Part shown: in pieces, positions 31,962 through 45,104 of the stretch
Numbering within the stretch: position 1 is the stretch's first letter
Layout: each line of letters starts with the position of its first letter
Assembly: GCF_040412425.1 (NCBI RefSeq)
Contig: NC_089756.1
Location: forward strand, 9,949,726 to 10,013,725
Reading direction: 5' to 3'
Length of the DNA: 64,000 nucleotides
DNA from: Macrobrachium rosenbergii
Taxonomy: Eukaryota; Arthropoda; Malacostraca; Decapoda; Palaemonidae
Notes under the pieces: generated by a model
The model's database searches: none
Seen by the model: the letters and a program-made list of their open reading frames with translations, nothing else
What the model was told of the DNA's origin: nothing
Made by a program: the position numbers and the translations under genes

Positions 31962-33638
31962 GTGCAGGGTAGGGAAGAGAACATTTTGCTCAATACTGTA
32001 GGGGACAACCTGAATGGTGATACTCACTTGCTGAACTGGGAAAGATTCAGCAAGGTTAAAAAGGTCTATAGGACCACGGTGTGGATCCTACAATTTTTGA
32101 ATAATTGTAGGAGTTCAACCAATATGGCGAGATATGGTGACTTGACCTTGGAAGAACTCCAAGAGACAAGGAATAAGACTACTGCCCTCATGCAAAAGGA
32201 ATTTTCCCAAGAGAAATACAAGAGTTTGATGAAGGGGGTAAGTAAACCAAAACTAGCTCTCGTATACCAGTTGAATCTTTACCTGGACAACGGGGTAATA
32301 AGGTGTAAGGGTAGGCTTGAACATGAACAGTTACCCAAAGCTGATAAGTTTCCTATACTACTGCAAATGAGTTGCTATGTTACTCGGGTAATTATTAAAG
32401 AACGTCATGATGCTAATGCTCACATGCGTGTAAATGCAGTGGTGGCGAGTGTCAGGCAGGAGTTCTGGATCCCACAGATAAGGCAACTAACTAAGAGTAT
32501 ATTACGTCATTGTTTTATTTTTAGGAGTACACAAGGGAGGCTGAATAGGCCCAATATAGTTTCTCCATTACCTGAGTTCAGGGTGCAATGTAAGCAACCT
32601 TTTAATACCACAGGTGTGGACTACACCAGGGCATTATGGGTTAAAGGACAAGGAACAGAGCCCTGGGAAGGCTTATATCATCTTATTTATGCGCCCGATA
32701 ACCAGAGACATGCGTGCGGAACTACAGTAGTTGATAACCAGTCCTGTGACTCGTTCCTCACGAGTTTTAGAAAATTCTGCAGCAGAAGAGGTTTCCCAGC
32801 ACTCATGTTGAGTGACAATGCCACCACATTTGTAGCAGCATCGGAATATCTTAAGGCCATGTCGGAGAATCCCAGGGTAAAGGAACATCTGTTAGATATA
32901 AAATATAACTGGAGGCTCATTCCAGCCAGAGCACCGTGGTTTGGTGCTATAAGGGAAAGGCTGATTGAACTTCTTAAGTCATGCCTAAAAAAGATCATAA
33001 GCCAAGCCTTACTTAGTTTTGAAGAACTGACTTGTATACTGGTAGAATTAAAAGGAATCATCAATGATAGACCATCAAGTTACACGGCCAGGGATTTGAA
33101 TTAATTGGAAATTTTAACCTCTAACCATTTGATTCTTGGAAGAAAGCTTAAGCCCTTCCCAAGAATAGTAAGTTGGGAAGAGATCTCTGGTGATCCTACC
33201 TATGGACGGAGAGAGTTCACCGTGAAAAGATTCCTGTTTGTATCAAAGTTGTATGACAACCTGTGGAAAAGATGGGAGAGGGAGTATTTAATAACATTAT
33301 GCGAGACCCATCGAGTAGGAATAGTGCATGGCTCTTGGCCATGGGTAGGTGAAGTAGTCCTCATTCATAACAAGGGGCCAAGGAGCAAGTGGAAGTTCGG
33401 CCAAGTGATCAAGTAACATATGGGGCGAGACAAGATCCCAAGAGTGGCTACTCTAAGAATGGCCCATAGCCAGCTCATGAGACCTGTAATTAAGTTATAC
33501 CCCTTAGGACTGTGGCAGGAGACAAGAGAAATTAATCCTGCGACAGAAGACATTCGGTCAAGCCCCCGCCTGAGCAGAAGGACTGCTCAAATAGCTGCAG
33601 AATCCAGAAAGGCATTGATAAGAACAGGACTATTGTAA
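31962..33638 (+). pseudogene. BEL/Pao integrase with C-terminal domain
   Basis: One frame runs through 31962-33638 with stops only at about 33102 and 33417. A zinc-binding part ('HDANAHMRVNAVVASVRQEF', 'RHCFIFRS') has the two His, but the last Cys of the CxxC pair is Phe. The DDE core is 'NTTGVDYTRAL' (first Asp), 'LMLSDNATTFVAA' (second Asp) and 'APWFGAIRERLIELL' (Glu). The C-terminal part at 33105-33560 ('LILGRKLKPFPR', 'WEREYLITL', 'GEVVLIHNKGPRSKWKFGQVI') is the domain that follows BEL integrases and may bind DNA or chromatin. The DDE set is kept; the zinc site and the two stops make it inactive. Confidence 0.85.
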
Positions 33639-33659
33639 ATAATGTAGGCATAAGTTTTT

Positions 33660-33673
33660 CTTGCAGGGGAGTA
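33660..33673 (+). other. Polypurine tract before the 3' LTR
   Basis: GCAGGGGAGTA lies directly before the LTR start TGTTGAAAC. It is short but in the correct place for plus-strand priming. Confidence 0.5.
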
Positions 33674-34342
33674 TGTTGAAACTTGGATAAGAGAGATTGT
33701 ACTTTTCCGCAAGATGTGGTTTTATGAATTCTTTCTAAACTTATGTAAAGTATACGTTATTATGTGGAAGAAGGATATGTTTTGTTGTGCTTGTATTTAG
33801 TTGTGTTTGGCTGTTTCGTGTATTTAATTGTAAGCACCAGTATACGTGTAATAGTGCTTAAGTATCGGTTGTCGGTTGTGAGAAGCAGTCTTGTTACAGC
33901 TCTGGCGCAGTGTAGGTGTACTTAAGAAGGACTCAGGAAATTCAGCCATAGTTGTTGGTGCCTTCAAATTCACTTAATTATTCTCTTTCATGTTAAAGTT
34001 CATTTAGGGAGATTTCCTTTAAGAGATATGCATATCTAAATGTAAGGTGAATTTCTTGGAGTGCCCACTGGATGAGGATTACGAAGTAAAGATTGTTCTC
34101 ATTCCAATCTCAATTCAGGTTAAGAATGTCGAATGTGCCTTTGAATGAACAGTAAGTTTGTACCATTTACATCATGAATAATATACAGAACGCAATATAA
34201 TTTTGATTGTGAGTTAGAAAATATAGTTGAAGTAACCTGGGTGTTTTAGGCTATGATTAGGTTAGTGCATTTCAAACCATTCTAGGCTAAATAATCACTT
34301 TACGATTTGAAATGCTATACTTATTCTGAATGAGTCGGAATA
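33674..34342 (+). repeat. BEL/Pao 3' LTR
   Basis: Starts TGTTGAAACTTGG and ends near GAGTCGGAATAG. It matches 25870-26978 apart from the MITE and a short deletion. LTR to LTR divergence by eye is around 10 percent, which suggests an old insertion. Confidence 0.85.
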
Positions 34343-36480
34343 GATAATAATAACTGACTGACAATAAACATCAACACTAAAAGTATAAGAAAAATAATGG
34401 TAAACCTGTACTTTGTACCTACCAAACCTAACTTAGGGCAATGTTCCCCGACCTGGCCGTAACCTGTCCCAATCGGCGACTGGCGGGAATCAGGCCACAC
34501 AACTGAAGTAAAGTTTTATCATGTCTGGTTTGGTCAGGACTTGGCATTATAGGAAAGGTTATGTCTATTTATGTACAAAGAATCTGTCCCAGTCGACAAA
34601 TGGCGGGAACCAGGCTGTGCTACTAAAGTAAAGTTTTACCATAATCAATTTTCAAGGTAATAGTTCATACAGAGTTCTTACCTAAGAAATACCCAAAAGG
34701 GTAAAACCACTGAATCAGTAACTAATCAGTACTACCATGCATAATCAACAGAATACATACTTAGGAGTTATTCTTTACTTAAGTTATGCAATACTGTCCC
34801 ATAAGGACTTCAGGTAAACAACAACGGCTGTAAAATGGAAATATATTTGTCACCAAGCAAATATGACTGATCTACCCATAATTCTCATCAATACGAACGA
34901 CCCACCTTATGCAAATGTTGATAAATGCATAACACGCAGCCACAATAACATTTACGGTAGGCCTAACCACCTGTTACAGGCCGATCCCTCACAGTTGCAA
35001 ACACCACGTGCGTTTGTTTACAGTGACGTCATTTATTGCATAATCACCTCTCTACGGCAGGCCGATTCAATGGAAGGTGTTGACTTTTATTATATGACCT
35101 AAAGTAAATGAGTCTCTGTGACTGGTAAACAGACGCTACATTCACGAGTGGCCCCAGGGGGAATGTAAGTGTAAAGTGTAAACAACATAGGCTTACGGTA
35201 CGCTAAACTACAAAGACTACACAGAAGAAACAATCTACTAGCTTATCAGGCTATATCATTACATTAACAAGGCATTTCCACCAAAACTCCTGCACTGCAA
35301 CAATTACGAACGTGTCTGTAGCTTTAAGTATAGTCTTGTTAACATCCTCTCAGGAACTTCGAGCACAAGCACGCAGGTATATTCATGGTGAGGTCGCGGA
35401 ATCACCTCATCCACCTGTTCCAAACGTCTGCTGGTCGTAGGCACGAAGGTTTCACTTGTCAACAACACTATAATGTTTCTCTAATATTGTTTAATCTCCA
35501 TTTCCATATCACTTCAGTTAAATACCAAATAAATAACTGATATATATAATTCATTAAGCATGTTAAACCATACTCTTTTAAAAGGACAATTGTTTTACAA
35601 CTAGCATATATGAGAGACATTACAAAGTTTTTGAAACGCTTCAATACAATTAATGCTAACTAGTAAATACCAAATACAGGATTACCATGTATAATTTCGT
35701 ATGAGTATCAAAGCAGCCTTTTCTGAAAGGAAAAATACATAGCAACCAGCATTTTTAAGAGATATATTACAAAATTTTAAAGAGTGCTTCGAAACAACGG
35801 TGATGTTAATTAGCTTGATTAACTTAATGGGCAAGCGTTGCTTTTACTGTTTTGATCGAAATTGATACAGCAATCTAATTTGCATGTGTGTGAGTGTGTA
35901 TGTACGCAAGTAGAACGTCGCATTCGAGGCCTTTCGTTATTTGAAAAACAAGAAAAAAGTTTCCTTATTTAGCCTATATGGCCATTCCTTGTTTTCATGG
36001 TATTTCCATACGTTACACCTCTTCGAAAAGGTAGGAAGTTTAACATGCTACATGGCATCTATTTCCAAGGTGTAGAGACCTTTATATCTCGGTATCAATA
36101 CGTGCAGACCTTTATGTCTCGGTTTTTAAAGTCTATGGTCCTACAGATTCTGGGTTTCATGGCCTATGAACCTCCAAATCATAGTTTCCATGCTCACTGT
36201 TCAACGAATCTCGTTTGCAAAAAATGTATTGACATTCAGAGCTCAGTTCAAGCCTACAGACCTTAAAAGATCTTGACATCGTGGGCTAGCCCATGCTTTT
36301 GTTTGCCCTGGTTGCAGACTACCAGAATTGTCTACCTACAGACACAAAAATCTCTATCTAGGTCAACAGGCAACTGGGCCACAATTGATTTAATGGAGCG
36401 TGCCTGAAGCATTGTTGCGAATCCCTTAGTCTGTTGCTTAATTACCACAATATTAGCCATTTTATACGTCTACACGAAGG
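34343..36480. other. Non-coding stretch with a short diverged direct repeat
   Basis: No gene recognised. Two copies of a 60-base repeat lie at 34462-34522 and 34583-34642 (shared CTGTCCCA.TCG, TGGCGGGAA.CAGGC, AAGTAAAGTTTTA). Small open frames at 34863-35102 and 35997-36266 show no domain. Confidence 0.45.
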
Positions 36481-36830
36481 CTCACCAGCAGCTTGCTGAG
36501 CCCTTACACAGACCTGTATCTTGTGTACGTTTTGGCAGTTCCTGAATTGATATTATCCACCTTCCTTCCAATACCTCCTTGTCTCCGTATAACCACCATT
36601 TTCTAGGTCTTCCTTTCTCTTCCATCCAAACACTTCCGAATTATACGCTCTTTACTAGCCTAGTATTTTCCGTTCTTTCCACTTGACCGTACCATCTCAA
36701 AACATTCTGACCCATATACATAAATAATAAATAATTACAACCGCTTCAACCTTTTTCATATCATTCGTATTCTGCATCCACACTTCATAAGTGTAAAACA
36801 GAACTGACTCATCAGTTTCTTCATATACTC
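36480..36830 (-). pseudogene. LINE reverse transcriptase C-terminal remnant
   Basis: The minus strand reads '[24 protein letters not shown]' (about 36815-36740), then 'QNVLRWYGQVERTENTRLVKSV', a frameshift, and 'KGRPRKWWLYGDKEVLEGRW' (to about 36550). This is the usual tail after the RT domain of RTE/L1-like LINEs, ending in a Lys/Arg-rich 'GRPR.W' motif. Several frames are needed. No 5' part is found. Confidence 0.6.
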
Positions 36831-36845
36831 CTTGAATGTTTCAAG

Positions 36846-37089
<244 letters not shown>

Positions 37090-37800
37090 TGTCTGTTGAC
37101 ATCTGTCTGATTTATATGAATACTTCAGCCCTGTGTCATAAACTCTGAACTTATGTTCCTGGACATATCTTCCACTGAAAACCTTGAATTAGTCAATGGA
37201 ATGAAGAAACTCTTCATCCATGTCAGGATTAGATCTTGGGTTAAGAGGTAAAAACAATTATTATTTTGGATTCAAACGTGTGTATAAGATATTGCACACA
37301 GAAATAAACACATACATCTATGCTTGCACATATGAGCACATGTGTGCTCGCCCGAGCGTATTTGTATGTTTGAGTTCACATTATTAGGATAACTGAGGAA
37401 ATTATCAGCATAAGGGAGCACGTGCAACCTCATCACCCGAAAAACAAAGCTTAGAAAATTACAACAAGCTGTAGGGATGATACTGAGGCTCGATAAATCA
37501 GATAAGCGTGTAAGTAACCACGCGGTCACATATATAGACACATGCTTCGAGCAAAAGGCTAAATGGGATAAAAATGCGCACTCAAGCTCGAGTATTCTGA
37601 ATATGCGCAACAGGTTTTGTACCTTTCAGCATAACTTGGATTTGGTGGGTCCGATTCCGCTCTGTTGTGGTCGTCCTTGATTTCAGTAGCCAGAAGACCA
37701 AGCGCCATCCCAAGCACTCGAGATGGAGATGGGCAAAAAATGAGTCGAAATTGATGACTTCCTCTTCCTCCACAATACTAACTGAACACCCAACGATGGG

Positions 37801-37803
<3 letters not shown>
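37090..37803. other. Non-coding stretch
   Basis: Nothing recognised. Overlapping open frames on both strands at 37272-37773 have no domain. Confidence 0.45.

Positions 37804-37880
<77 letters not shown>
37804..37880. repeat. (CT)n microsatellite
   Basis: Perfect CT repeat of about 77 bases. Confidence 0.95.
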
Positions 37881-37885
<5 letters not shown>

Positions 37886-40513
37886 GGTCCTCAAAGTAAA
37901 AAAGTAAAACTGAATTTTATCTCCTCCAACATTCATTACTGTTTGAAATGTATTCAGAATTCAGAAATATAGATTTTCAAAGTTTTCATATTATTAATTT
38001 ATTCATTAAAGTTGGAACACTTCAACAGCTTAGTTATATATTTAGTTCCATTACCAAAAGAATAAAAATAAACCTCAGTCCTTCTGACTTATTGTTGTAA
38101 ACCATCTACCCACAGCGCCTATCCTAAACCAGCATTTTCCTGTTAATGTCCTCTTGACAAAGTTACTGGGTTATTCAGATTTTAGAGATCTAGGAAACGC
38201 AGCTGTTTTTTTACAGTTTTTTTTTTTTACAATTCTATGAATATCTCGTGTTTTACTGTTTTTAAAATTTATCTTTACTAGAACATAACAACGCAAGAAC
38301 AATCTTTCACGTGTTTCTGAAAAGCCAAGAAACGAAAACATCCCACGTAGGTTATGGGAAGCAACTGTGTCCTAGTTTTCAAGTGCAAAGGATATTGTGA
38401 ACTGAGGGTGCAAGGGTCATTGACCAAAAAAGGACGATTGCTGTCCTGATTAGATTTTAGTTGATGGCCTACATACTGTAGTCCAGCGCTTCTGGGGGTC
38501 ACAATGTTCTGTTCTTGTCTTGCTTTTCGAGATAGGTCTTCTTATTCTTTTCTTGTCTTTCTTTTCAAGATATGCTAAATGAAAATAGCAGAACTCAGAG
38601 TGCACTAGGGACTCGTGAATTTATCAAGCTAGCCAAAGATCCATTACATATTTAAATCCCTAAAAAAGTTATCAGGAGAGCTGTTACAACGCGTACTCTG
38701 TAGGGCCGAAGTTCTCCCCGGTTCGGCTGGGATAATAAACAACACGACTATCCTCCCATTGTCTCGGTTGTGGATCTGGGTCAGTCATGACCGAAATAAG
38801 TAGATGATATTAAATTCGTTCATTTATTCGTCCTCTCGATTCAGTATCTGTATCAGAGAATTGTTAGTCGTCTTAGATTGCTAAGATACAGTAACATGAG
38901 CAGAAAGTAGAGGTGTGAGTGAAGATGTTCCGAAAAGCACAGGTTGTTATGATCTCAGGTTAACAGAATTTTGATAACCAGTAGTCGGAATCTCTCTCTC
39001 TTTCTCTCTGTGCGTCATCAATTTTTCGATGAACATTAAAAAATCTTACAGAAGATGGAAATGATTTGTACGCCCAACTGCAAGTGATCACACTCGATAT
39101 TTATTAAAACTGTTCCCAGATTACTATCCATATTCCTATCCTTGCTTTTAGCTGGATCTCCTGATCTGTCATCAGGTCTCTCATCTCCATACAGTTTCGC
39201 TAGATACTATTTTGTCATTAAGGAAAGTGATAGCAGATAGGACGTGCATATGAAGCTGAAGGCTGCAGTGTGTGTTAGGTACATAGGTGTACTGCTGAAA
39301 TGAGTCTGTGTACATGTGTGATGTGATTAAGTTGTCGACTTTATATCATACGCTTTTAGTGGACTTTCAGTATTTATGGAGTGAATGTGTCAGTGACTGA
39401 TGCCTCTTTTTTCCGAAGTCACCGTTCTTGAAGTCACCACTAGGCTGAAGAAAATGATAATAATTAGTAATTAGTGTTAGCAACACATATGATGTAAAGA
39501 TTGGCCAAGAAATAACAAAAATTACACTTTTCCACGTTAAATCTTTGTTACTTTCCCACCCTCGTGATAAAAGTGTAGCATTGGGAAAGAATTCATGTCG
39601 ACCAAACCAAATTAACCATAGATTTTCGGAATATGGGTTTAATCAGATACCAATCTGATTTTATCAGGTATTGTTAAACAGTTTCCTATAGAGTCTTACG
39701 TACTTTCATGAAATAATGATCACGTTAATGTAAACTGTAAATAACATTATCTATCGTGCGGGGTCCCAAAATGTGATTCAGCTTCTTTTTATATAATTAT
39801 TAATAATATGTTTACAAATGATAAGTAAACTTTATATTTTTCTTTTGATTTTGATGTGCCTCTACTTGATTTCCAAATCTTATTTAGCTATTTTTCGATT
39901 GATTTGCCTTTTTTGTTCTTTCAAAAAACTCCCACTCAATAGAACCATACGGGATACCTTTCTGTGCATCTTAAGTTAGGACAGATTAGTATTAAGTCTC
40001 CGACTTGCAACAATCCTTAGCGTTCAAGCACAGGTCTAAGTGAGTCATAATGAGGTAAAAAAAATTAGTTAATGAGTAAGGAGGCTGAATGTGGTTGTGA
40101 TTATATGTACGTGCGGTTATATAGACCGGGGGCTGTTCCCAGCCGCTTTACTTTGTGGTCTTTTTTGACACGTGAATATGATATTTGTTTTTATTTTTAT
40201 CTATTTATGCCTAGTGTACAAGGAATATTTTACTATTTATTTATTTAGTTAGTTAGTTATTTATTTTTATATGGGATATTGTTCGAGACACATCAAAGAA
40301 TGATTATAATCTTGAAATGAACTGTACATATGTACGATGACATTTGTCCTAGCTTTGAATATCGAAGGTTACATGAAGTGATAATCGTAAGAGCCAAAAC
40401 GACATACAGCTAACTGAATGAATGTTGCCATTTGTTGGTGTATTTTGGATAAGGTTGGAATAAATAGAACTTTATATAAAAAAGTAGATATAATAATGTT
40501 GATGACAATTAAA
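37881..40513. other. Non-coding stretch, 2.6 kb
   Basis: AT-rich unique-looking DNA. No frame above 75 codons, no RNA gene and no repeat family recognised on either strand. Confidence 0.5.
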
Positions 40514-40514
40514 C

Positions 40515-40582
<68 letters not shown>
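40514..40582. repeat. (TTA)n microsatellite
   Basis: About 23 trinucleotide units; reads as poly-Asn on the minus strand. Confidence 0.95.
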
Positions 40583-40740
40583 GTGATGTAGGTACGAAAG
40601 GACTTATCAGGAGATTTGTGCATTGCTTAATAAAGCAAGGGGAAACAGTAAATACCCTTTTAATCAAATGAGCTTTGACCACTCACATCGCTCATAGGGT
40701 ATGAAAAGGAAAATGTTCTTATTGTGATCACCCCCAAGGT

Positions 40741-41005
40741 GAACGCGCCCTTCTCTTTTCCTCTTTACCCTTCCAGATGAACGCGCCCTTCTCTTTTCCT
40801 TGTTATCCTTCTCCCAGATGAACGCGCCCTTCTCTTTTCCCTGTTATCCTTCTTCCAGGAGAACCTGCCCTTCTCTTTTTCCCTGTTATTCCTCTTCTAG
40901 ATGAACGCGCCCTTCTCTTTTCTCTGTTATCCTTCTCCCAGATAAACGCGCCAGCCTCTTTATCTCTTTTACCGTTCTTCCAGTTGAACGTGCCCCCCCT
41001 TTAAC
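40741..41005. repeat. 41-bp minisatellite
   Basis: Seven units at 40741, 40779, 40820, 40861, 40903, 40944 and 40985, sharing GAACGCGCCCTTCTCTTTTC and CTGTTATCCTTCT. Spacing is 38 to 42 bases. The GC-rich GAACGCGCCC block stands out from the AT-rich surroundings. Confidence 0.9.
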
Positions 41006-41146
41006 CGTTCATTTGGTCGTTGTCTGTTTTCTGTGGGCATCACTGGTTATTTTCCCAGAAGGCTATCTACCCAAGGTCTTATGCCGGATGTGTTGGATGG
41101 TTATGTTATGTTGGGTTCATTTTCTACGTTTTGTGGAATCCTGACG

Positions 41147-41151
<5 letters not shown>

Positions 41152-41184
<33 letters not shown>
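41152..41184. repeat. (GA)n microsatellite
   Basis: About 33 bases, with shorter GA patches to 41287. Confidence 0.9.
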
Positions 41185-41186
<2 letters not shown>

Positions 41187-41287
41187 CTTAAATCTTTATC
41201 GCCGGAGAGAGAAAGGAATTCATAATGTACCCACAGAGAACGAGAGAATCCTGGTGTACTCAGAGAGACAGAAAGAAAGAGAGAGAT

Positions 41288-41930
41288 AGAGGCTTTTGAC
41301 CTACTCAGATGACCTGTCCTGGCACTACATTAACCTTCCCCTTCGATCTTTGCTAATTTGGTTCTTGATTTATTGAAATTTTCATGATTTCTTGTTAGCA
41401 CTGAACCATGCCAATTGCAAGAAGAATGCTTTCAGGCTAGTAGTACATATTTTCTATATCAAATTGCTCTTATTATCCTTATCTTTCTTATCTCGGGTAA
41501 TGTGTATGTCAGTGTTTACTAAAGGGCACTGAACCGACACTATTTACCTGGAGGTATTTTCTTATCTTGGCGAGATATTTTTTCAATAGGTGCGATTAGG
41601 CTATTTGAAACTATGAAAATTTCTAAATGCAAATATTTCAAAGAAATAGGCTTAGTACATAGTGTATTTGGTTACTTCAGAATCATGAACAAATGCTCAG
41701 TTACCCAGTAGTCTTTAAGAGATTTATATACTTAAGCTGGTTATTTTCATTGTAATAAAAATATCGATAGAATTACTTCGAACAAGATACGTATACACTT
41801 TTTTTTAGCGTGTTAAGCCAGTGATTATCTAGATTGTTTTTGGATAAGTTAAATTGATATTAATAGTTTACTTAACAATTAGAAGCAGGCATCACATGAA
41901 ACATTAAAGGCGAAATGGGTTCAAAATAAA
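41288..41930. other. Non-coding stretch
   Basis: No gene or repeat recognised. Confidence 0.45.
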
Positions 41931-41939
41931 AATGGTGTT

Positions 41940-44280
41940 TATTTGAGACAGAATGCATCATTTCTTAGTCCAAATCATGAAATATATTTTCCTACTTTCC
42001 GTGAAGAAGGATACAGTTTCTTCCCTTAGCATCATAAAATATTTTTTTTATTTCAAATGATATTTATTTTCATCCTCTTTCAAATGGCAAAATAAGTTTA
42101 CTTCCTTTTTATATGATAGAATACATTCTCTTCTTTTTTTTAAGATGATAGTATGTATTATTTCTTTGATTTTAGCTAATAAAATACTTTTGTATTTTTC
42201 CTTCCAATGATAGAATACATTCTCCTGATTTTTGAAGTAAAAGAGCATATTTTCTCATTATTTCAAATAATAAAATGCACGTTTACCTTTCAAATGGCAG
42301 AATATACTTTCCGTTTACTAATTCAAATGACAGAATACATTTTCCTTTTACTGCCAAATTTCAGAAGGCATTTCTCAAATGACAGAACACGTTTCCCTTT
42401 TACTATCTCAAATGACAGATTGTATCTTCCTTTTACAAATGCAAATAACAGAATACATTTTCCTTTTATTATTTCAAAAACGGGATACGTTTTCATTTTA
42501 CTATTTCAAACGGCAGAATTAATTTTCATTTGACTGATTCAAATGACAGGGAGCATTTTCATTTTTCTATTTCAAATGACAGAGTGCATTTTCCTTTTAC
42601 TATTTCAAATAACAGAATACATTTTCTTTTTACTATTTCAAATGACAGAATACATTTTCCTTTTATTATTTCAAATGACAATACATTTCCATTTCACTAT
42701 TTTAAATGACAGAATACATTTTCTTTTAACTATTTCAAATGACAGAGTACAGTTCCCTTTTACTAATTCAAATGGCAGAATACATTTTCTTTTTACTATT
42801 TCAAATGCCAGAATATATTTTCCTTTTACTATTTCAAATGACAGAATACATTTTCCTTTTAATACTTCAAATGACAGAATACATTTTCCTCTGATATTTC
42901 AAATGACAGAATATATTTTCCTTTTACTATTTCAAATGATAGATACATTTTCATTGTACTTTTTCAAATGATGGGATGCATCTTCTTTTTACTATTTCAA
43001 ATGACAGAATCCATTTTCCTTTTTCCACTTCAGATAACAGTATTATTTTCCTTTTACTATTTCAAATAACAGAAGACTTTTTTTTACTATTTCAAATGAC
43101 AGAATACATTTTTCTTTTATTATTTCAAATGACTGACTATATATTTATTTTACTATTTCAAATGACAGGAAACATTTCCTTTTTACTATTTCAGATGACA
43201 ATAAATTTTCCTTTAACTATTTCAAGTGACAATACATTTTCCTTTTGCTATTTCAAATGACAGAATCCATTCTATTTTACTGTTTTAAATGACAGGATAC
43301 ATACATTTTCCTTTTAGTACTTAGAGAGAATTTTATTTTACTATTTCAAATGACAGAATACATTTTCCTTTTACTATTCAAATGACAGAATACATTTTCA
43401 TTTTACTATTTCAAATGACAGGATACATTTTCTTTTTGCCATTTCAAATAACAAAATACATTTTCCTTTGACTATTTGAAATGACAGAATACATTTTCAT
43501 TTTGCTATTTGAAATGAGAATACATTTTTATTTTACTATTTCAAATGATGGGATACATTTTCTTTTCACTGTTTCAAATGACGGAATCCTTTTTCCTTTG
43601 ATTATTTCAGATGGTGTGATTCATTTTACTTTTGCTATTTCAAATAACAGAAGACTTTTTTACTATTTCATATGAAAATACATTTTTATTTTACTATTTC
43701 AAATAACAGAATACATTTTCCTTTTACTATATCAAATAACGGGGTAAATTTTCCTTTTACTATTTCAAATGACAGTATACATTTATGTTTTACTATTTTA
43801 AATGACAGAACACATTTTCAATTTACTATGTCAAATGACAGAATACATTTTCCTTTTACTGTTTCAAATTACAGTACGTTTTCCCTTTACTATTTAAAAT
43901 GACAGCACCCATTTTCCTTTTACTATTTCCAATGACTGAGTGCATTTTACTTTTACTGTTTCAAATGACAATACATTTTCTCTTTACTATTCAGATGACA
44001 GAATGGATTTTCCTTTTAATGTTTCAAATGACAGAATACATTTTCCTTTTACTATTTCAAATGACAGAGTATATTTTCCTTTTAGTATCTCCAATGACAG
44101 AACACATTTTATTTTTACAGTTTCAAATGACATAATTCATTTTCATTTTACTACTTCAAATGACAGAATACATTTTCCTTTTACTATCTCCAATAACAGA
44201 ATATATTTTCTCTTTTCTATTTCAAATAATAGATACATTTTCTTTTTACATTTCAAATGACAGAATGCATCTTCTCCATA
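41940..44280. repeat. 33-bp satellite array
   Basis: The unit is TTTCAAATGACAGAATACAT plus TTTCCTTTTACTA. About 60 copies run from 42270 to 44275, with more diverged units from about 41940. The period is a multiple of three, so frames stay open and read as an 11-residue repeat (for example NDRIHFPFTIS). The array is AT-rich with occasional 1 to 4 base losses. These frames are not considered genes. Confidence 0.9.
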
Positions 44281-44890
44281 ACCCTAAAACCTCCAACCCT
44301 TCAATTTGTTCTATAAATCTGCTCCTTACTATAATGTTTACCGGAGAAAGAGGATATCCTGTTTAGTTAAGAGACTGGTTCATTTGTCCTCAGATATCAC
44401 GTGCATGGCGATGAAGTGTGATAAGTTGTTTAGAAGCAGAGACTAAACTTAGATATAGTGGTGCCATCCATTATCTCATTGGCAGAAATAGGTCACTGTC
44501 GGCTGATCAATGCACACACACAAGCACTCATGCATGTAGCTGTATACACACGCACATAAACACACGTGTGTTTATGTTTCTATAAATTCATTAGGACGAT
44601 CTCAGTGCCAGGCATAGCTAAAAGAAATGATGTTTTTAAAAGGTGCCGGTCAGGGTACCTGGTTTTCCTCTTACAAACTCAGCAAGTGTTGTCCTTCCAT
44701 TTGTCATTTATTCATTTGTTTTTCTACCTCTTCTTATTCAGCTGCAGGCTTCTCATCTTCTAATTTGCAAATCAATCAAAGGTACTGATTTTTCAGATTT
44801 ATTATTCATTATTCTCAGAAAACTAGTCAAAACTGGGACCCATTTTGACAAAATATTCTGGTTCACTTAAGGTGTAGCCTACACTTATAA
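44281..44890. other. Non-coding stretch
   Basis: No gene recognised. Two overlapping small frames at 44566-44870 have no domain. Confidence 0.4.
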
Positions 44891-45073
<183 letters not shown>

Positions 45074-45104
45074 TGGAAATGAACACATCGGACTATGTTT
45101 CACA

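Larger units (their letters stand above)
25870..34342 (+). mobile_element. BEL/Pao LTR retrotransposon with an extra SGNH-like ORF
   Basis: Two direct LTRs (25870-26978 and 33674-34342) flank an SGNH-like ORF, gag with zinc knuckles, a protease end, RT, RNase H and integrase, all on the plus strand. The family is BEL/Pao by the 'PLGVLLPVTIRAR' linker, the integrase and its C-terminal domain. The gag-pol part has many stops and frameshifts and contains two MITE-type insertions; the 5' LTR holds a third. The copy is dead and fairly old. Confidence 0.85.

Noticed and set aside
34863..35102. 79-codon frame
   Set aside because: No domain, ordinary composition for non-coding DNA, no splice or promoter context.
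40369..40623. Poly-Asn frame, and poly-Ile/Leu frames at 53497-53849 and 59144-59374
   Set aside because: Trinucleotide (TTA)n repeats without flanking coding sequence.
42207..44366. A run of frames over 33-bp repeats that could be a repeat protein or a CRISPR array
   Set aside because: The units are contiguous with no unique spacers, so it is not CRISPR. The frames have no common start and break at each indel.
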